Origin: Zhengitettix transpicula
Lineage: Eukaryota > Arthropoda > Insecta > Orthoptera > Tetrigidae
Assembly (NCBI GenBank): GCA_037074705.1
Contig: CM073592.1
Span: forward strand, 51,754,129 to 51,818,128
Direction of reading: 5' to 3'
Length of the DNA: 64,000 nucleotides
This document shows, piece by piece, positions 32,902 to 44,580 of the stretch. The notes under the pieces were generated by a model. That model was not told the origin of the DNA. It worked only from the letters and a program-made list of their open reading frames with translations, and searched no databases. Numbering within the stretch: position 1 is the first letter of the stretch; each line of letters begins with the position of its first letter. A program made the translations under genes and the position numbers.

Positions 32902-33066
32902 AAGACAAAAAAATCCACATTTGTCAGTCAACCATTTATTTTTTTTAAAACACAGGAGCTTTCGACCTGTTGTGGTCATACTCATCTGAAAACATACGTT
33001 ACAAAATAAAAAACAAAAAAACCCAATTTTTCCACTGGTTGACTGACAAATTTGGATTTTTGTCTT
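32902..33066. repeat. Foldback element with 31-33 bp inverted ends and a hammerhead-like variant
   Basis: The end 32902-32934 (AAGACA...TCCACATTTGTCAGTCAACCA) pairs with 33036-33066 (TGGTTGACTGACAAATTTGG...TGTCTT), with one mismatch and a 2-nt length difference. Inside, on the minus strand, CAGATGA (about 32982-32988), GACC/GGTC stem II and GAAAGCT (32957-32963) mimic the hammerhead layout, with AGCT in place of ACGT. The first core base differs from CTGATGA. Confidence 0.7.
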
Positions 33067-34670
33067 ATTGCGGATAAAAAGACAGGGCTTTCCTTTTAAT
33101 AAACTGTATATAATAAATTGTTCCAAATAGGAGTTTTCTTAATCTACTTATTCATTTTAAACGTGCAAATGTACATTGGACGGAGTCTTATGTTAGCTAA
33201 TTGAAATTGCTATTTTTATTAAATGCGAGTAACTGCTTAGTTCCATAAAAGCATACGCTAGACGTTTTGGCAACGACAAGAAAATAAATAATAATAAGGT
33301 CTTCTCTGAAACGAGTTCTGCACGGTGAACATCTTTCACGGAGGTGGACCTAACGGGCGGACAGACGGGGCAATTTGGAACTGGCATTTGATATCCCCGA
33401 CTCCCGGAGGTAAAAAAACATTTATCTCGAAACCGGATTTTCGCCGTGCCTCTGGCGTTATGGGATTGAAAGTTGCTCCTTACCCGGTGAGGAGTCATGC
33501 TATGGTATCCGTTCTTTCTGACTTCTTGACGTTGCTATCGAATAAGCTTACTTTACAAATACTTTTTCTTCTGTAAATAATAATTAAATGTAAAATATAA
33601 CTTGTCTGTTTGTCGTCACGTTTTAACGGTAGTAATTCAAAAACGGATAAAATATTTGTATTTCTAATTTCTCCAGAAATATAATCAAGGGTTGAGATTT
33701 ACGTATTATTTAAATTATTTACGTATGACATATTATTTACATTATATTTAAATTATTTACATATTTTTGGCTACGAATAACATCATTATCATTATCGTTG
33801 GGTAATATAATTGGAACTACTTTATTAACGATATAAATAAATTGTCTTTGGATTAAAGTGGAGAAGGATGATACCAATAAACTATTAACTGCAGTTAATT
33901 TTTATTATATTATTAAGTCTGCATGGCATAATAATATTTTAAATGAGACATTTTTATTCAACCGCTGAACTTTTCTATGTTATAAAACACCATAGCGAAG
34001 AATGGGTATTACGGCTAGTGTTTGTATTTATAGCGTTTAACACGCATAGAGAAGCATCCACGAACATCTCCCCGATTTCCAAGAGTGTTCTGTAAATTTA
34101 TAAATATAGTAAGACACCAAAATTGGTCACAACATTTCGTAAACTGTTTTTATAAAGCATCTCCGCTTGTTATATCATTCGTGGAGATTAGTTTCTGAAA
34201 TCGGAGGCGGAGTAGTCGTCATTACCCTTTTCAAACTGAATATTATTTTTTTTGTTTGCCATGTGGGCCATTCCACGTGCAATAAACGAAAATAAATACA
34301 AGATTGAGTTACATGTTAAATAATTCAAATATAATTTATAAATTATTCCTCTTCGTTCCTGTAAAAATGAGAGAGTTTAATTTAGTTTCAATTTAAAATT
34401 CTTTGTATAAATTGGGCTTTCATAAACTTGCATAACATTATTTTTAATTTGTGATAAAAATTTCATAATGCAATATTCGTTTGATGCTTAATTATATCAA
34501 AAATAGTTTTATATTATCCCATTACATTCGCATTTGGATTGCCCTTTTGGTGCTACATCCATATACATGCGATTTTCACATTATATTTTTAAATACTACT
34601 TCCGTAATTTACGTTTAGTGGTTTTATAAACTGCGCTTAATATTGACTTAATTATTAATAATAATTAATA
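33067..34670. other. No gene recognised
   Basis: A patch at 33300-33500 is GC-richer with overlapping frames on both strands (83 and 101 codons). No motif recognised. Confidence 0.4.
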
Positions 34671-34883
34671 GTGACTACGCGTTTGACAGTACGTCATTTT
34701 CCTCAACTTGTACCACCGGTTCCAGGCGGGGAAAAAAATGCACAACGACTTTGATACGTCTGTAAGCATTCGGAGAATCACCCTAAGAAGGGAAAAGAAA
34801 GTGGATATTTCTGTCCAGATTGCGACTTGGAAATTTGCATTATTCCGTGTTTCAAATTATTTCATACAATAAAAAATTATAAA
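34671..34883 (+). pseudogene. piggyBac transposase C-terminal cysteine-rich domain remnant
   Basis: A single frame reads RLTVRHFPQLVPPVPGG, then YVCKHSEN, then GYFCPDCDLEICIIPCFKLF and HTIKNY. The order of C..., C-x2-C, C and a final PCF-x-x-(Y/F)H is that of the zinc-binding C-terminal domain of piggyBac-family transposases, which binds the element's ends. One in-frame TGA lies just before YVCKH. The DDD catalytic core upstream is not recognisable, and no TTAA-flanked terminal repeat was seen. Confidence 0.82.
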
Positions 34884-35095
34884 TTGCATTTCATATTATC
34901 GGTTAGAATAAAATTTGCAAGGTGTTTTATCTATATAAAATCTAGATGTTTTCAGAATTACGTCGGTTAAAAAGTGCTCTGATCCCAGGCCGTAATACAC
35001 CCCAATAAACTAGATGTGCTATAAACGTATATATACGTAAAAGATATTTCATGCTACGCCCGTATTAATACGCGCGATACAATTTAAATGCTTTG

Positions 35096-35113
35096 TACAC
35101 ACACACACACACA

Positions 35114-35180
<67 letters not shown>
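35096..35180. repeat. (CA)n then (TA)n microsatellite
   Basis: CA tract to about 35145, then TA tract to 35180. Confidence 0.95.
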
Positions 35181-35186
<6 letters not shown>

Positions 35187-36192
35187 GAGATTACTAAGGA
35201 ATTTATTTTATTTAAGATTTTCTGCCTTCAGTTCGGCAATACAGGCGATGGATTTTCGTTACGCCCAATGTTTCCTTAATTTAACCCTCAGTCAAAATGT
35301 GTCTCGAGCGAAAGGTATAAAAGCCTTGAGAAGTAAACACAGAGCGTAGAGCCGTCAGGCGAACGCCAGGTCATTCAGTTAGTAAGTAGAAGAGCGGTTG
35401 GCGACCGTGTTTACATTCAGTCGAACGCCAGTCGATCACCAGCGGCAGTCGAGTAGCTGTTGGTTAATATTTACATTTTGTCTGGTACATCGTTGGGGGT
35501 TTTTTTTTGGTCGCTGTTTTTATCAGTGTGAAATAATTCTGATCCTAAGCAATTTTCTGCGTTGTAGTGGATTCAACTTGTATTTTTTTAAGGACGTTGT
35601 CTTTGCATGTGGATTTAGTATAACAAATCTCGCCACTAGCCGAAGGTTGGTAAAAGGCCACGGGAGATGGTAATCCTGTGAAATGCCGTCTATCTATGAT
35701 AGCTCTGCCAACAAATCCTATCTCCACACCTCCTATGGTGGCACTGGGCAATGCAGCTTGCTGTAGCAAAGTGGAGAAGGGTGTTTAATTTAGGGTTGTG
35801 AGGTTCGTTCATTAAAAATAAGCGAGTTGAGCTACATTTTACTCGCCGACTAGCCGATTCATTCGGATTGATTCAATAAACTTTCCAGAGCTCCGAAGTT
35901 TGTTTCGAGCATTAACAAACCATGAAGTTATAAGCATACATTTAGGTGTGCTGGGTCACTTGAGAACCGCTTTTGACGTTCCAAGGTATTTGTCGATAAT
36001 AAATAGGCGTTAGATTTCTATTGTAAAATGTTTTATAGTTTCTTGTTTTCAATTTTGTAAAATCCTATATTTTATTGGATGCCCGTAGGGGCCCCGTGAT
36101 GTATTACTCTTAATCAAGTGTGTACTATAATTTGACACTTGAATGTGGGGGCTTGTAATTTTATACTCATGAATTAAGTCATTTAAAAAGTG

Positions 36193-36195
<3 letters not shown>
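35181..36195. other. No gene recognised; GC-richer 35290-35780
   Basis: A 91-codon frame (35398-35673) lies downstream of a TATA-like box but resembles nothing I know. This might be a 5' leader of an LTR element or gene. Confidence 0.35.
35316..35323 (+). promoter_or_regulatory. Possible TATA-box core promoter
   Basis: TATAAAAG at 35316-35323 is followed by TCAGG at about 35355 and an arthropod initiator-like TTCAGTTAG at about 35374. Downstream sequence is unusually GC-rich and repetitive in CGAACGCCAG-like words (35359-35366 and 35422-35429). The spacing from TATA to TCAGG is slightly long. An LTR or gene promoter is possible but unproven. Confidence 0.3.

Positions 36196-36235
<40 letters not shown>
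36196..36235. repeat. (TA)n microsatellite
   Basis: Pure TA tract. Confidence 0.95.
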
Positions 36236-36236
<1 letters not shown>

Positions 36237-36950
36237 GTTTCATGGCTTCCTTAAACTAGCACACGGCAGAAGCATTCAGTGTCCTAAACTTAGCAGCCAA
36301 AGGTTTAACTACATGAAAGTTGCATAAGACAACTTTTCACAGTTTTTCGACTTTTCGAAGCATCTTATACTGAGTAAAAAATCTAAAGAGGATTATATGC
36401 ATATAATCAATCCTTTGAATTTTGTTTGAAATTGATGATGTTGACTTAACATGGATTGATCCAATGTATTAACAATTATGGCATTTGACTGTGGTTTGTT
36501 TCACGTATTGCTTAAATTATATTTGTCCGTGTTCGTGACAGTTTGATATTTTTTTAAAAAATTTGTTTCACTTCTTCGAGTTAAATTATGTATAGATTTC
36601 TTCAGCCATGGGAAATGTCAAGTGTGGAGTATTTATTTGTATGTTGATTTGCATAACTGTTATATAGGAAATAAAGCGTGAAGGCAGAAAATGTTACGGA
36701 TATCTAAGAAACCAAGCAGGCTGATATAATTTAAAAATCAGCACGAAGGTGGATAAAATTCACGTAGCTATGATGAGATTCTTTTGGGCATGTTTGACTT
36801 CATTTCGTAGTTAGTATGTGAAGTTAATAATTGTTAACCATAAACGAATATATTTAATTATTAGGTATATTGTATATCAATGCCCTTTATCAGGTATTAA
36901 GAAATGCCTAGAGCGACACAACTGCACTCGTCAGTTGACAAAACTCAAAA
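36236..36950. other. No gene recognised
   Basis: AT-rich sequence. Confidence 0.5.
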
Positions 36951-36980
36951 GCCTGGGACAAGGATCTCAGAAACATTGTG
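36951..36980 (+). repeat. Decayed hammerhead-like motif (GTGTGGTATTTAT subfamily)
   Basis: CTGGGACAAGGATCTCAGAA runs into ACATTGTGTGGTATTTAT. Compared with 6067-6104, the core is CTGGGACA and ACGT has become ACAT, so it is inactive. The flank identifies the family. Confidence 0.45.
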
Positions 36981-39119
36981 TGGTATTTATACTATCACTT
37001 ATTTTGTCTATTTAGCTTTATTTTTTATGATTATTTTTCAATCAGACGTAAATTGTTTCATTTCTATATTCATGATAGACAATGTCCAATATCCAATTGA
37101 CTTTGAGTAAATAATTAAGCATCTGATAATGAAATATACTAAGATAAGTTTGCATGTCTACCTGGCTGGAAGAGAACAATAAGTGGTTTGAGCCTCAAGT
37201 GTTAAAGACTTCTTGTCGGCGCAAAAAAGGGTTTTCATCGAATGGGTGATAACAAAAGGGAGGGTGAAACAGAGTCTCGACAGACATTAGTCTGGAGATA
37301 CCACTTATATTCGTCATGGTAAAAAAAAAACCACAATCAGTACACATTCTTTTGTTTATTAGGCAAAGGAATTATTTCATAATTACTCTATTGTTTATCA
37401 ATTCGTCCAGGCTGCAGTTTACGGCGGTGGTCAGGATCTCTTCGCTGATGAGGCTTGTGTGAAACGTATTTTTTTTTCTTTACAGTTCATCCGATGTGAC
37501 TCCTAAGATTGAAACACATGGCATCTACGGTCTGGCCCAATTCCTGCTATTGAACGTAAATCTTTCTCTTGAGAAGAATGCCGTCATTTTGTGTCTCAGA
37601 CGTCTGCGTGCGTAGTTGGCTTAATTAGCGACCATCTGCCATTGTATCTGAACTTTAGCCTTTCTTGGATCAGAGGAAAACATCTCAAATTATCCCTACT
37701 ACGACGTCTTTTACTTGTTTGCTCAATCTAAAAAATATATTCAATAAAGATTGTATCATTTGGTATTCTTACCCAAGAAATACTCGGGCTATCATTCAAT
37801 GTGGGATGGAGTGAGAGTTTATCTATGAATGTAAAAAGATAAAATCATGTTATGTCCAAATTTTTACTACAGGTTTATTTTTATTGTTGGTAACAATAAT
37901 TATGTGCCTTGCAAGCACATATTCTTGAGTTTCAAGTGAAATTTTAAAACTGGCGGCAAACAGCGCTCAGTTGTCGGGGAGAAAAAAAGTGAAACCTGGC
38001 GTTTATGGCACTTAAGTTGTTTGTTTGTATGTGCTGTGAATCACTATTTGACATCGACTTTGCCCACCACAGCTTTCACCGTTTAATTCAGCAGAGGCTT
38101 CAAAATAAGGCCCTAAACTATGTCGCTAACCTTATCTCCTCACACGTGGACGTCCAAGTTCTCTTCCACATTTTGCAGTAATCCCCATATTTGTAGTAAA
38201 ATTTACAGCTATTGTCCAACGCGATTACATATAAGTATATATTCGTTATCAACGAAAATGTCGTCCGCATTAGTTGTGACAGCGTGACCGCAATGCCTTG
38301 AATTCGAGGCCCTAGTTTCCAATTATAATTATAATTTCTAAGTAAAAAATGGACAAAAAAAATAAATTATGAGAGCCGTTTTTTATGACTATATAAAAAA
38401 AGATTATTTATAATTGTAATTGATTTAAATTAATTTGTGTAACACTTTTATAACATCAAATTATCAAACGCAGCATTAGATGGACAACAAAATGTAGAGG
38501 ATTTTTATGGGCTGTACAGCGGAGTACCTCATCTTAAATAAGTTGGTTGGAAAGTAGATACGTCGACTTCTCCTCACACCTTCACACATGTGGTTCGCTT
38601 TATCGACAGCATCACCAGTAATTGGAACGCCTGGAGCTGGGCAAGCAGGGCTGACGTTTATCGCTTAGCTCAACGTCTGAGTCTTTGGTCCCCCTTCGAC
38701 CTCTAAACATCAGCTTCGTCTTCACATAAAGTTCCTTCTCCACAAAAACTGACCACATTAACTCCTCTCCACTAAGCTGTCTTCTTCCTTAACGCTTCAG
38801 CCCTCCTCAAGAAAATTGTGTTCTCTGGATCTCTGCCGGCCTCAAAGTTTTACTTCTTCAATTTTCATTCGGCCCCAAAAATTCCTCCTCCTCGAATCAT
38901 ATGTGGCCAGTCGGGTTCACCACATTTGCCACCCCAAGTGTTCTTTCTCCGCGGTCGGTGACACCCTATTTTTGAGGTGGCGACTGGGAATCGGGATTTT
39001 AAACTCGTTGTTCCTTCGGTAGAAACGACCGTATCATAGATTCCGACGAATTGGCGCCAATGTAGCGCTCTATCACAAAACGAATTATACATTCGACCTA
39101 ATTCGCAGTTTAAGGTAAA
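36981..39119. other. No gene recognised; GC-richer 38550-39100
   Basis: Frames of up to 110 codons near 38.8-39.2 kb. The larger one overlaps the LINE remnant in a shifted frame. Nothing else recognised. Confidence 0.4.
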
Positions 39120-39571
39120 AAAATTATCTTCTTCTTCGGCTTTTCCCCCTTTTATAGGTTTGCTGTCTTCAATTTCCATTTCTGTCTGTCGTTCCAATCT
39201 CCCTCTTCCAAATTCCTATCCTCCATTATGATTTTCACATGGGTTTTCCACTTTAATCTGGGTCTGCCCCGTTTATTTTTTCTAGGAGGTGACCATTGGA
39301 GTATTTCTTTTGGCTACCTTCCATTTTCCAATCTTTGTACGTGACCATACCATTTAAGGGTTTGATTTTCAATCCTTTTAACGACAGACGTGGTTACTTT
39401 AATTTCTTTCCAAAGGAGCTCATTTCTAATTTTTTCCTGTCTTGTTTTTTGAAGACTTCTCCTCAGATAATCGAATTCTACTGTTCTAATTTTGATCTTT
39501 TGTAATTCTGTCAGGGGCCAAGTTATTATCTTAATACTGAAAAGTACAGGTGGAAGAGTAATTTTCTGCAA
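39120..39571 (-). pseudogene. LINE ORF2 C-terminal remnant
   Basis: The minus strand reads ITWPLTELQKIKIRTVEFDY and LRRSLQKTRQEKIRNEL, then RIENQTLKWYGHVQRLENGR. After a frameshift near 39310 it continues SPPRKNKRGRPRLKWKTHV and NLEEGDWNDRQKWK. This is the region after the RT palm in arthropod LINEs. It differs in sequence from the tails at 2.4, 29.6 and 44.3 kb, so several LINE families are represented. Confidence 0.85.
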
Positions 39572-39876
39572 CAGCTCGTTTTTAGGATGTATAAGCCGGT
39601 TGTACTACGTTTTTTAGTATTTAATACATTTTCTCAGTTACGCAGTATACTAACTATGGTCCTTCCTTCTCCTAAGACCAGTTCTTTGCTGGCTAACCTG
39701 TACCAGCGCAGGTCCTGTAAAATATTTTGGTCTCACGGCTTATTTATTTCAATCTTACCACAAGACCGATTTTTATTTTACCAAGACTACGACTAATGTA
39801 TCGTAATTTTAATAAAGCGGGCGCTGTTTTTGCGGTTAAATCCTAAGGTAGTTGATGTTTCAGCGCGGGAGTAGAA

Positions 39877-39940
39877 ATGAATGAGCATTATGCGTTTCTC
39901 GAGTTAGACGTTAAAAGTGCATTTACTAACGGATGTATGA
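39877..39940 (+). pseudogene. Possible Ty1/copia RT fragment
   Basis: The frame reads NEHYAFLELDVKSAFTNG, like the copia RT block (LDVK-AFLNG) that contains the first catalytic aspartate. Similarity ends after about 20 residues, so this is tentative. Confidence 0.4.
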
Positions 39941-40279
39941 ATTTTATAGATTTTGAAGCCGAAGTGTGCCGATCTTACTGGTGTAGACCGTCGCTAAAGA
40001 CGATATAAGAATCAACTCCGTAATGGTGTTTGTATGTAATTGAATGTATATTATTAGCTGCGATTGGGATCCTGAGACAGTTCCGAACAAATACATAAAC
40101 AAAACTATAACAAATAAATTAATTAAACAATTTTGAAAGAAGAATAAAATAAGACAAAATAAGTTTTAGAAAATTGTCCTGAAAATTTGTCTACACTTTC
40201 AACACTTTACTAAAGAAAAATATAGACATTAATTTAGTTTTAGAGGAAAATTAATGATAAAAATACACTTCAATTCACT

Positions 40280-40785
40280 AATTGACATTATTCTTAAACT
40301 TTCTTATTGGACGATTCTCCTCAAACACTGCTGCAGGCAAATTGTTCCAATCGCCTATCGATCCGTTTAGGAATGAGAATTTCCCTACGTCTGTTTTTTG
40401 CGGTATCGTTTTGATTTTAAATTTCTGATCACCTCTGCCAAGGTTTTTCGATCTTATCCCGTATGTCTTTCCACGTTTTGTTACCCGTATATGATTTAAA
40501 TATAGCGCAGTCTATCTTTCTTCCGTCAGGTTGCCAAAGATTCCCACCCTAATTTCTCTACCTTTTTCCGCCCGTGAACTGGTCCCCGTATAAAAAACTT
40601 TTCTGTCTCTACTCTGAAGTTTTTCTAGGCCTTCTATATGGGACGAACCAGAGATTTATAAGCAAGTTCGTTTGATTTGCCGCTCCCCTTTTTTAATATT
40701 CTCATTACAAAATGTAAGGATTTCCAGGCTTTTAGAGACGCAGAATTTACGTATTCTTCCCGCCCTAGATTTTCAGCTGTTTACT
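40280..40785 (-). pseudogene. LINE RT C-terminal remnant (CR1/Jockey-like type)
   Basis: The minus strand reads ASLKAWKSLHFVMRILKKG and ELAYKSLVRPI, then after a short deletion EGLEKLQSR. Later, in shifted frames, it reads VTKRGKTYGIRSKN and KTDVGKFSFLNGSIGDWNNL, followed by PAAVFE. The K-(A)W-LHFVMR, LAY-SLVRPILEYG and FF-N-IDWN-LP blocks are typical of the end of RT in CR1/Jockey-type elements. Several stops and frameshifts make it dead. Confidence 0.82.
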
Positions 40786-43013
40786 TGAGGTATTTTCTCC
40801 CCATTTATATTATATAGTAATATTTATTGTACCATCAATCTTTGTTTCTGTAGAGATTAGTCTATGAAGCAATCTTCTCATTATTTATTTTTGGTTTATA
40901 CTTCGTATTTTTATTACAAATCAAATTAATTACGGAGAAGACTATAGAATTTTTATCTCAAACGAGAGGCTACGCGAAAGATAATTACTCGTATGAGATA
41001 CGGTTGTGCAATGATTCATAATGAAAGTTGTTGAAAACGAGCAATTAATTATTTATTATCGGATTTATGCGCGTCGTAATTCGATTGTTATGCATGACTA
41101 GACGATAACGGCAGAGACGTGATGTCTGAAACCATTCTCATTTATATATGAAGAACAAATTCGTGTAACACAGGAGTTCATGCAAGCGTCTGTAAAATTA
41201 ATTATTCCGGTTTACACTAGGCTCATACAGTTTATTTATAGGAGAAAAATATGTGGTCTGAAACGATTGGAACTGATAACCTCATGTCAGTCAGATAAGA
41301 TCTTTAATTTTCAGCTGGTCTCGGTACAATAGTTTCTCCTTTCAAAACTGATAATATTAATTAACTCTCATAAATTAACTGTAATCGTGTTCTCATTCAA
41401 ACCATCCTCTATACGTATTACCTTACCAGAAATAAAATTACGTTAAATTGTAAAAACGAATCATGTTATTCTATAGCAGTCTGTTTTGACTGTCCATTGA
41501 CGTGATTAGCACAGATTTGATGGTCACTGCGACATTTAGAGAATCGTGCCAGGTGAAAACGATCTTGAAATATCTGGAAAAGGTGTAGTCCATTGGCTCG
41601 TAGGCGGTTTGCTTACGATAAAACTGTTAGCAATTCATTCTGACTGCTTTTAACACTTGCTGCACTTTTCATTGCGCTGTGGAGAGTCAACAAACGCCTC
41701 CCACATCCAAACAAACAAAGGCGAACACAAAAACTGCTGCACGTGTGTCCCAGCCCCAGAACCTCCGCAGCATTTTATATTCTGCCTAAAATGTTACATT
41801 AAAACTTAAGCTTTTTAATTTCGATACGTAATATATTCAAACAAAGCAAATATTCAAAAAAATTAATTACTTTCCATTACTGTCGGGTTGATAGAATTTT
41901 ATCTAGAAAATTTTTTTTTCTCAAAAGGTCGGAGTGAACAATTGCCAAATTGTCACATTCTTAAAAAATAGTGAATTGGTGGTAGAGTTGACATTTTAAT
42001 GCTATTCCTACAAGACGAGCAATTCGTAATATTCTTAAATATAACGAAATACTCTGATATCCAGGAAAGGTATGAAAATCTCTCTTGGGGTTTCCCAGCG
42101 ACGAGAGTTGCTGTGCGTGTGGAACATCTGGAATCAATTAAATTCATCTGGTCATGGTAAATGCTAATGTGCAAGTAACATGCTGACATACACAAAATAA
42201 TGTGGCAGGGAAACCGTTATAAATCACACGTACTACGCTTAGAAAATAAAATGAGACGGCCACAATCAGGAAAGTGGGCGAGAACTCTTTTTAATGATCG
42301 ACGGAAATTATATAATATTTTAAGATATAAGAAGAGCACGAAATATATATTAAATCAAATATTAAAGTCGGACACTATTAGCATTAAAATACTGCAAGAA
42401 CGTCCACAAAAGAAAGCTGTAGATTAATAACGGTGCACTGATACAGCAGCATATTTAATTAAAAAAATTAAAAAAAATTACATAGAGAAACGATTAATAT
42501 CGATAAAAATAAAGTAATACCGGCGCACATTCATATATTTGGTGAATTCAATAAAAGTTTAACTATTGGACCTTCTATCGACAAGCAGAAATGAAACTCG
42601 TTGTTGTTCCGCAGCTACACGATTAATACTGGAAATTAACGCCTCATATTGACTCTGTAATAAATAGTAATAACAGCAGGAGTATTGCATACAAAATTTA
42701 ATGACAGAATAAATCGCAAAATTATATTACTCGATGCAATGAATCTGTACGAACGCTGCAGGAACTAATTTTTACGAAACACTACTTTCAAAATACGACT
42801 CTTCGCTGTCACTGGCTCTACGTTCTCCAGAATTATGCAACAATCTTGCCTAATTTCGAACCACTAACAGGCCCTGACAGACTACTCATTTGTTAGTTCG
42901 GTGTTAGCATAATTAGCACTTGCCTATGCCATTTGTCAGGGTTGGGTCGCCAAACTTCCATTTACACGTCTTGCCTATAGCCACGTTACAAAATGTCTGG
43001 TGTGAATATACGG
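40786..43013. other. No gene recognised
   Basis: AT-rich; a 75-codon basic frame at 42200-42427 has no recognisable motif. Confidence 0.45.
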
Positions 43014-43077
43014 CCCCCCTTTCAAATCCCTTCCTATGCTATTAAAGGGGAGTTGCCACCGCGCGAAGTCTAAAAAA
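43014..43077 (+). repeat. Element A, terminal 3' fragment in opposite orientation
   Basis: CCCCCCTTTCAAATCCCTTC through GGGGAGTTGCCACC to AGTCTAAAAAAG: the last about 60 bp of element A with its A tail on the right. It is the only plus-strand copy seen. Confidence 0.8.
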
Positions 43078-44289
43078 GACGGGATCAAAACGGTGACTTT
43101 TACATTCGTAAAAACTGATAACGAACCTCGAAAACTGAAATATATTTCTTGCAGGATTGAAATGTAGGCCAAATTTCAGAGTAATTTTTGAAGATTAAAA
43201 ATAAATAACAATTATTAACCATCCCCGCCCAATTTCGTGAACGACCAATTATTTTGTACTCATTACAATATATACGATCTCCTCGACTTGGGAGTGATAT
43301 AATGCTGTGGTACAGCTGAGCACCGTTATCTGCGGCCATTAGCGCCCGTTAAGAGCTTAAAATTGGTATGTATATGAAATGATTTTCATTAGGACACGAA
43401 ACCGGAATTTCCAGACCAATTTGCGAAACAGAAAAAACAAACAATCAATAAGGCGGGAGGAGTGTGTTCATTTCGCGCTTCTGGTTTATAGGTGATGTTC
43501 AGTCGGCGAAATGCGAAAGGATGAGTACACCTGTATATTTCGTGTTGAGTCATTATTTTCTTTGAACTGTGTGCAGAATCGAGTGTTTTTTAATTGTTGA
43601 AACACGTATTTTTTCGTAAGAGCTTAAAACGTTACTTAAAAATCTGATATTGACCTTTCAAATCTTACTGAAGCAATAATGTTCCCAGATAGGTCGGAAA
43701 AGTTCTTTTTCTGTGAAATTCGTAAAAATAATTTTTATTTATCTGTTCTCGTCGTGTTTTTTTTGGTACATTTATCGACAATTCGAGCGTTTGAGAGAAA
43801 TGGATGTTTTCCATTTCAAGTACTTTCATTATTATTTTGTATTAAGAATTATATAAAACAAGGGGCTCATATGAAGAAACACCACCCACTATACTCCTTT
43901 ATGGATCACTTTGTCAAATATACTCGGAATCTAACATTTTTACAGCCAATTACAGTCAAAAGTTTCGTGCGAAAAAAAACAACGTTTATTCTGCCAATTG
44001 GCAGACCTCAAAGTCTGAATCTCAACGGAACGAAATATTTGGCTATAATTGGCGAGATTATACACGTCAATATTAGCAAACATACGTAATTACATACGCT
44101 TCTAATGAGTAATTAAAATTGACCGTTTTACAGTCTTAATAATTATATTTATTAACAGGTTCTGGAGTTTCACAAAAAGTTAATATTTTCGATTCATTTC
44201 GAGTACAGTAAATTTGGTTTATTGATGAGAATACAATCAAATCTGAAGAATCAAAAATTAAAGTATTAATACGTAATCTTCGGAGCAGT
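43078..44289. other. No gene recognised; holds the longest ORF
   Basis: The 136-codon plus-strand frame at 43679-44089 has a hydrophobic stretch at residues 19-38 and a basic remainder. It shows no family motif and has the AT-rich composition of its surroundings. I do not call it a gene. Confidence 0.45.
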
Positions 44290-44580
44290 ACATGAGGAAG
44301 GACAATGGAGAATACGGAGCAATAAGTTAATTGGAAGAATTATATGGATATGCTGACCTGGCATCGGCAATCAAGAGTAACAGGTTAAGATGGCTGGGAC
44401 ATGTGGAGCGAATGACGGAGAACAGAGCTGTGAAGAAGGTTTACAGAGGAAATACAGGTGGCAGAAGGTGTAAAGGGAGATCACGGAAACAATGGTTGGA
44501 TGATCTAGGAAATATGGGAGGAAGAAGATGGAGGAAGCGAGAAGATCTTATATTGACTGTAGCGCCAATACCGGAACCCC
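44290..44580 (+). pseudogene. LINE ORF2 C-terminal remnant
   Basis: The frame reads RKDNGEYGAIS, a stop, then LEELYGYADLASAIKSNRLR and WLGHVERMTENRAVKKVYRG, then GGRRCKGRSRKQWLDDL. A frameshift near 44520 precedes a WRKREDL-like end. It is a closer relative of the 29.6 kb tail than of 39.1 kb. Catalytic RT region absent. Confidence 0.83.

Noticed and set aside
43679..44089. Longest open frame in the window (136 codons) with a hydrophobic segment at residues 19-38
   Set aside because: No family motif, AT-driven composition and no supporting context. A frame of this length can occur by chance in 64 kb on six frames.
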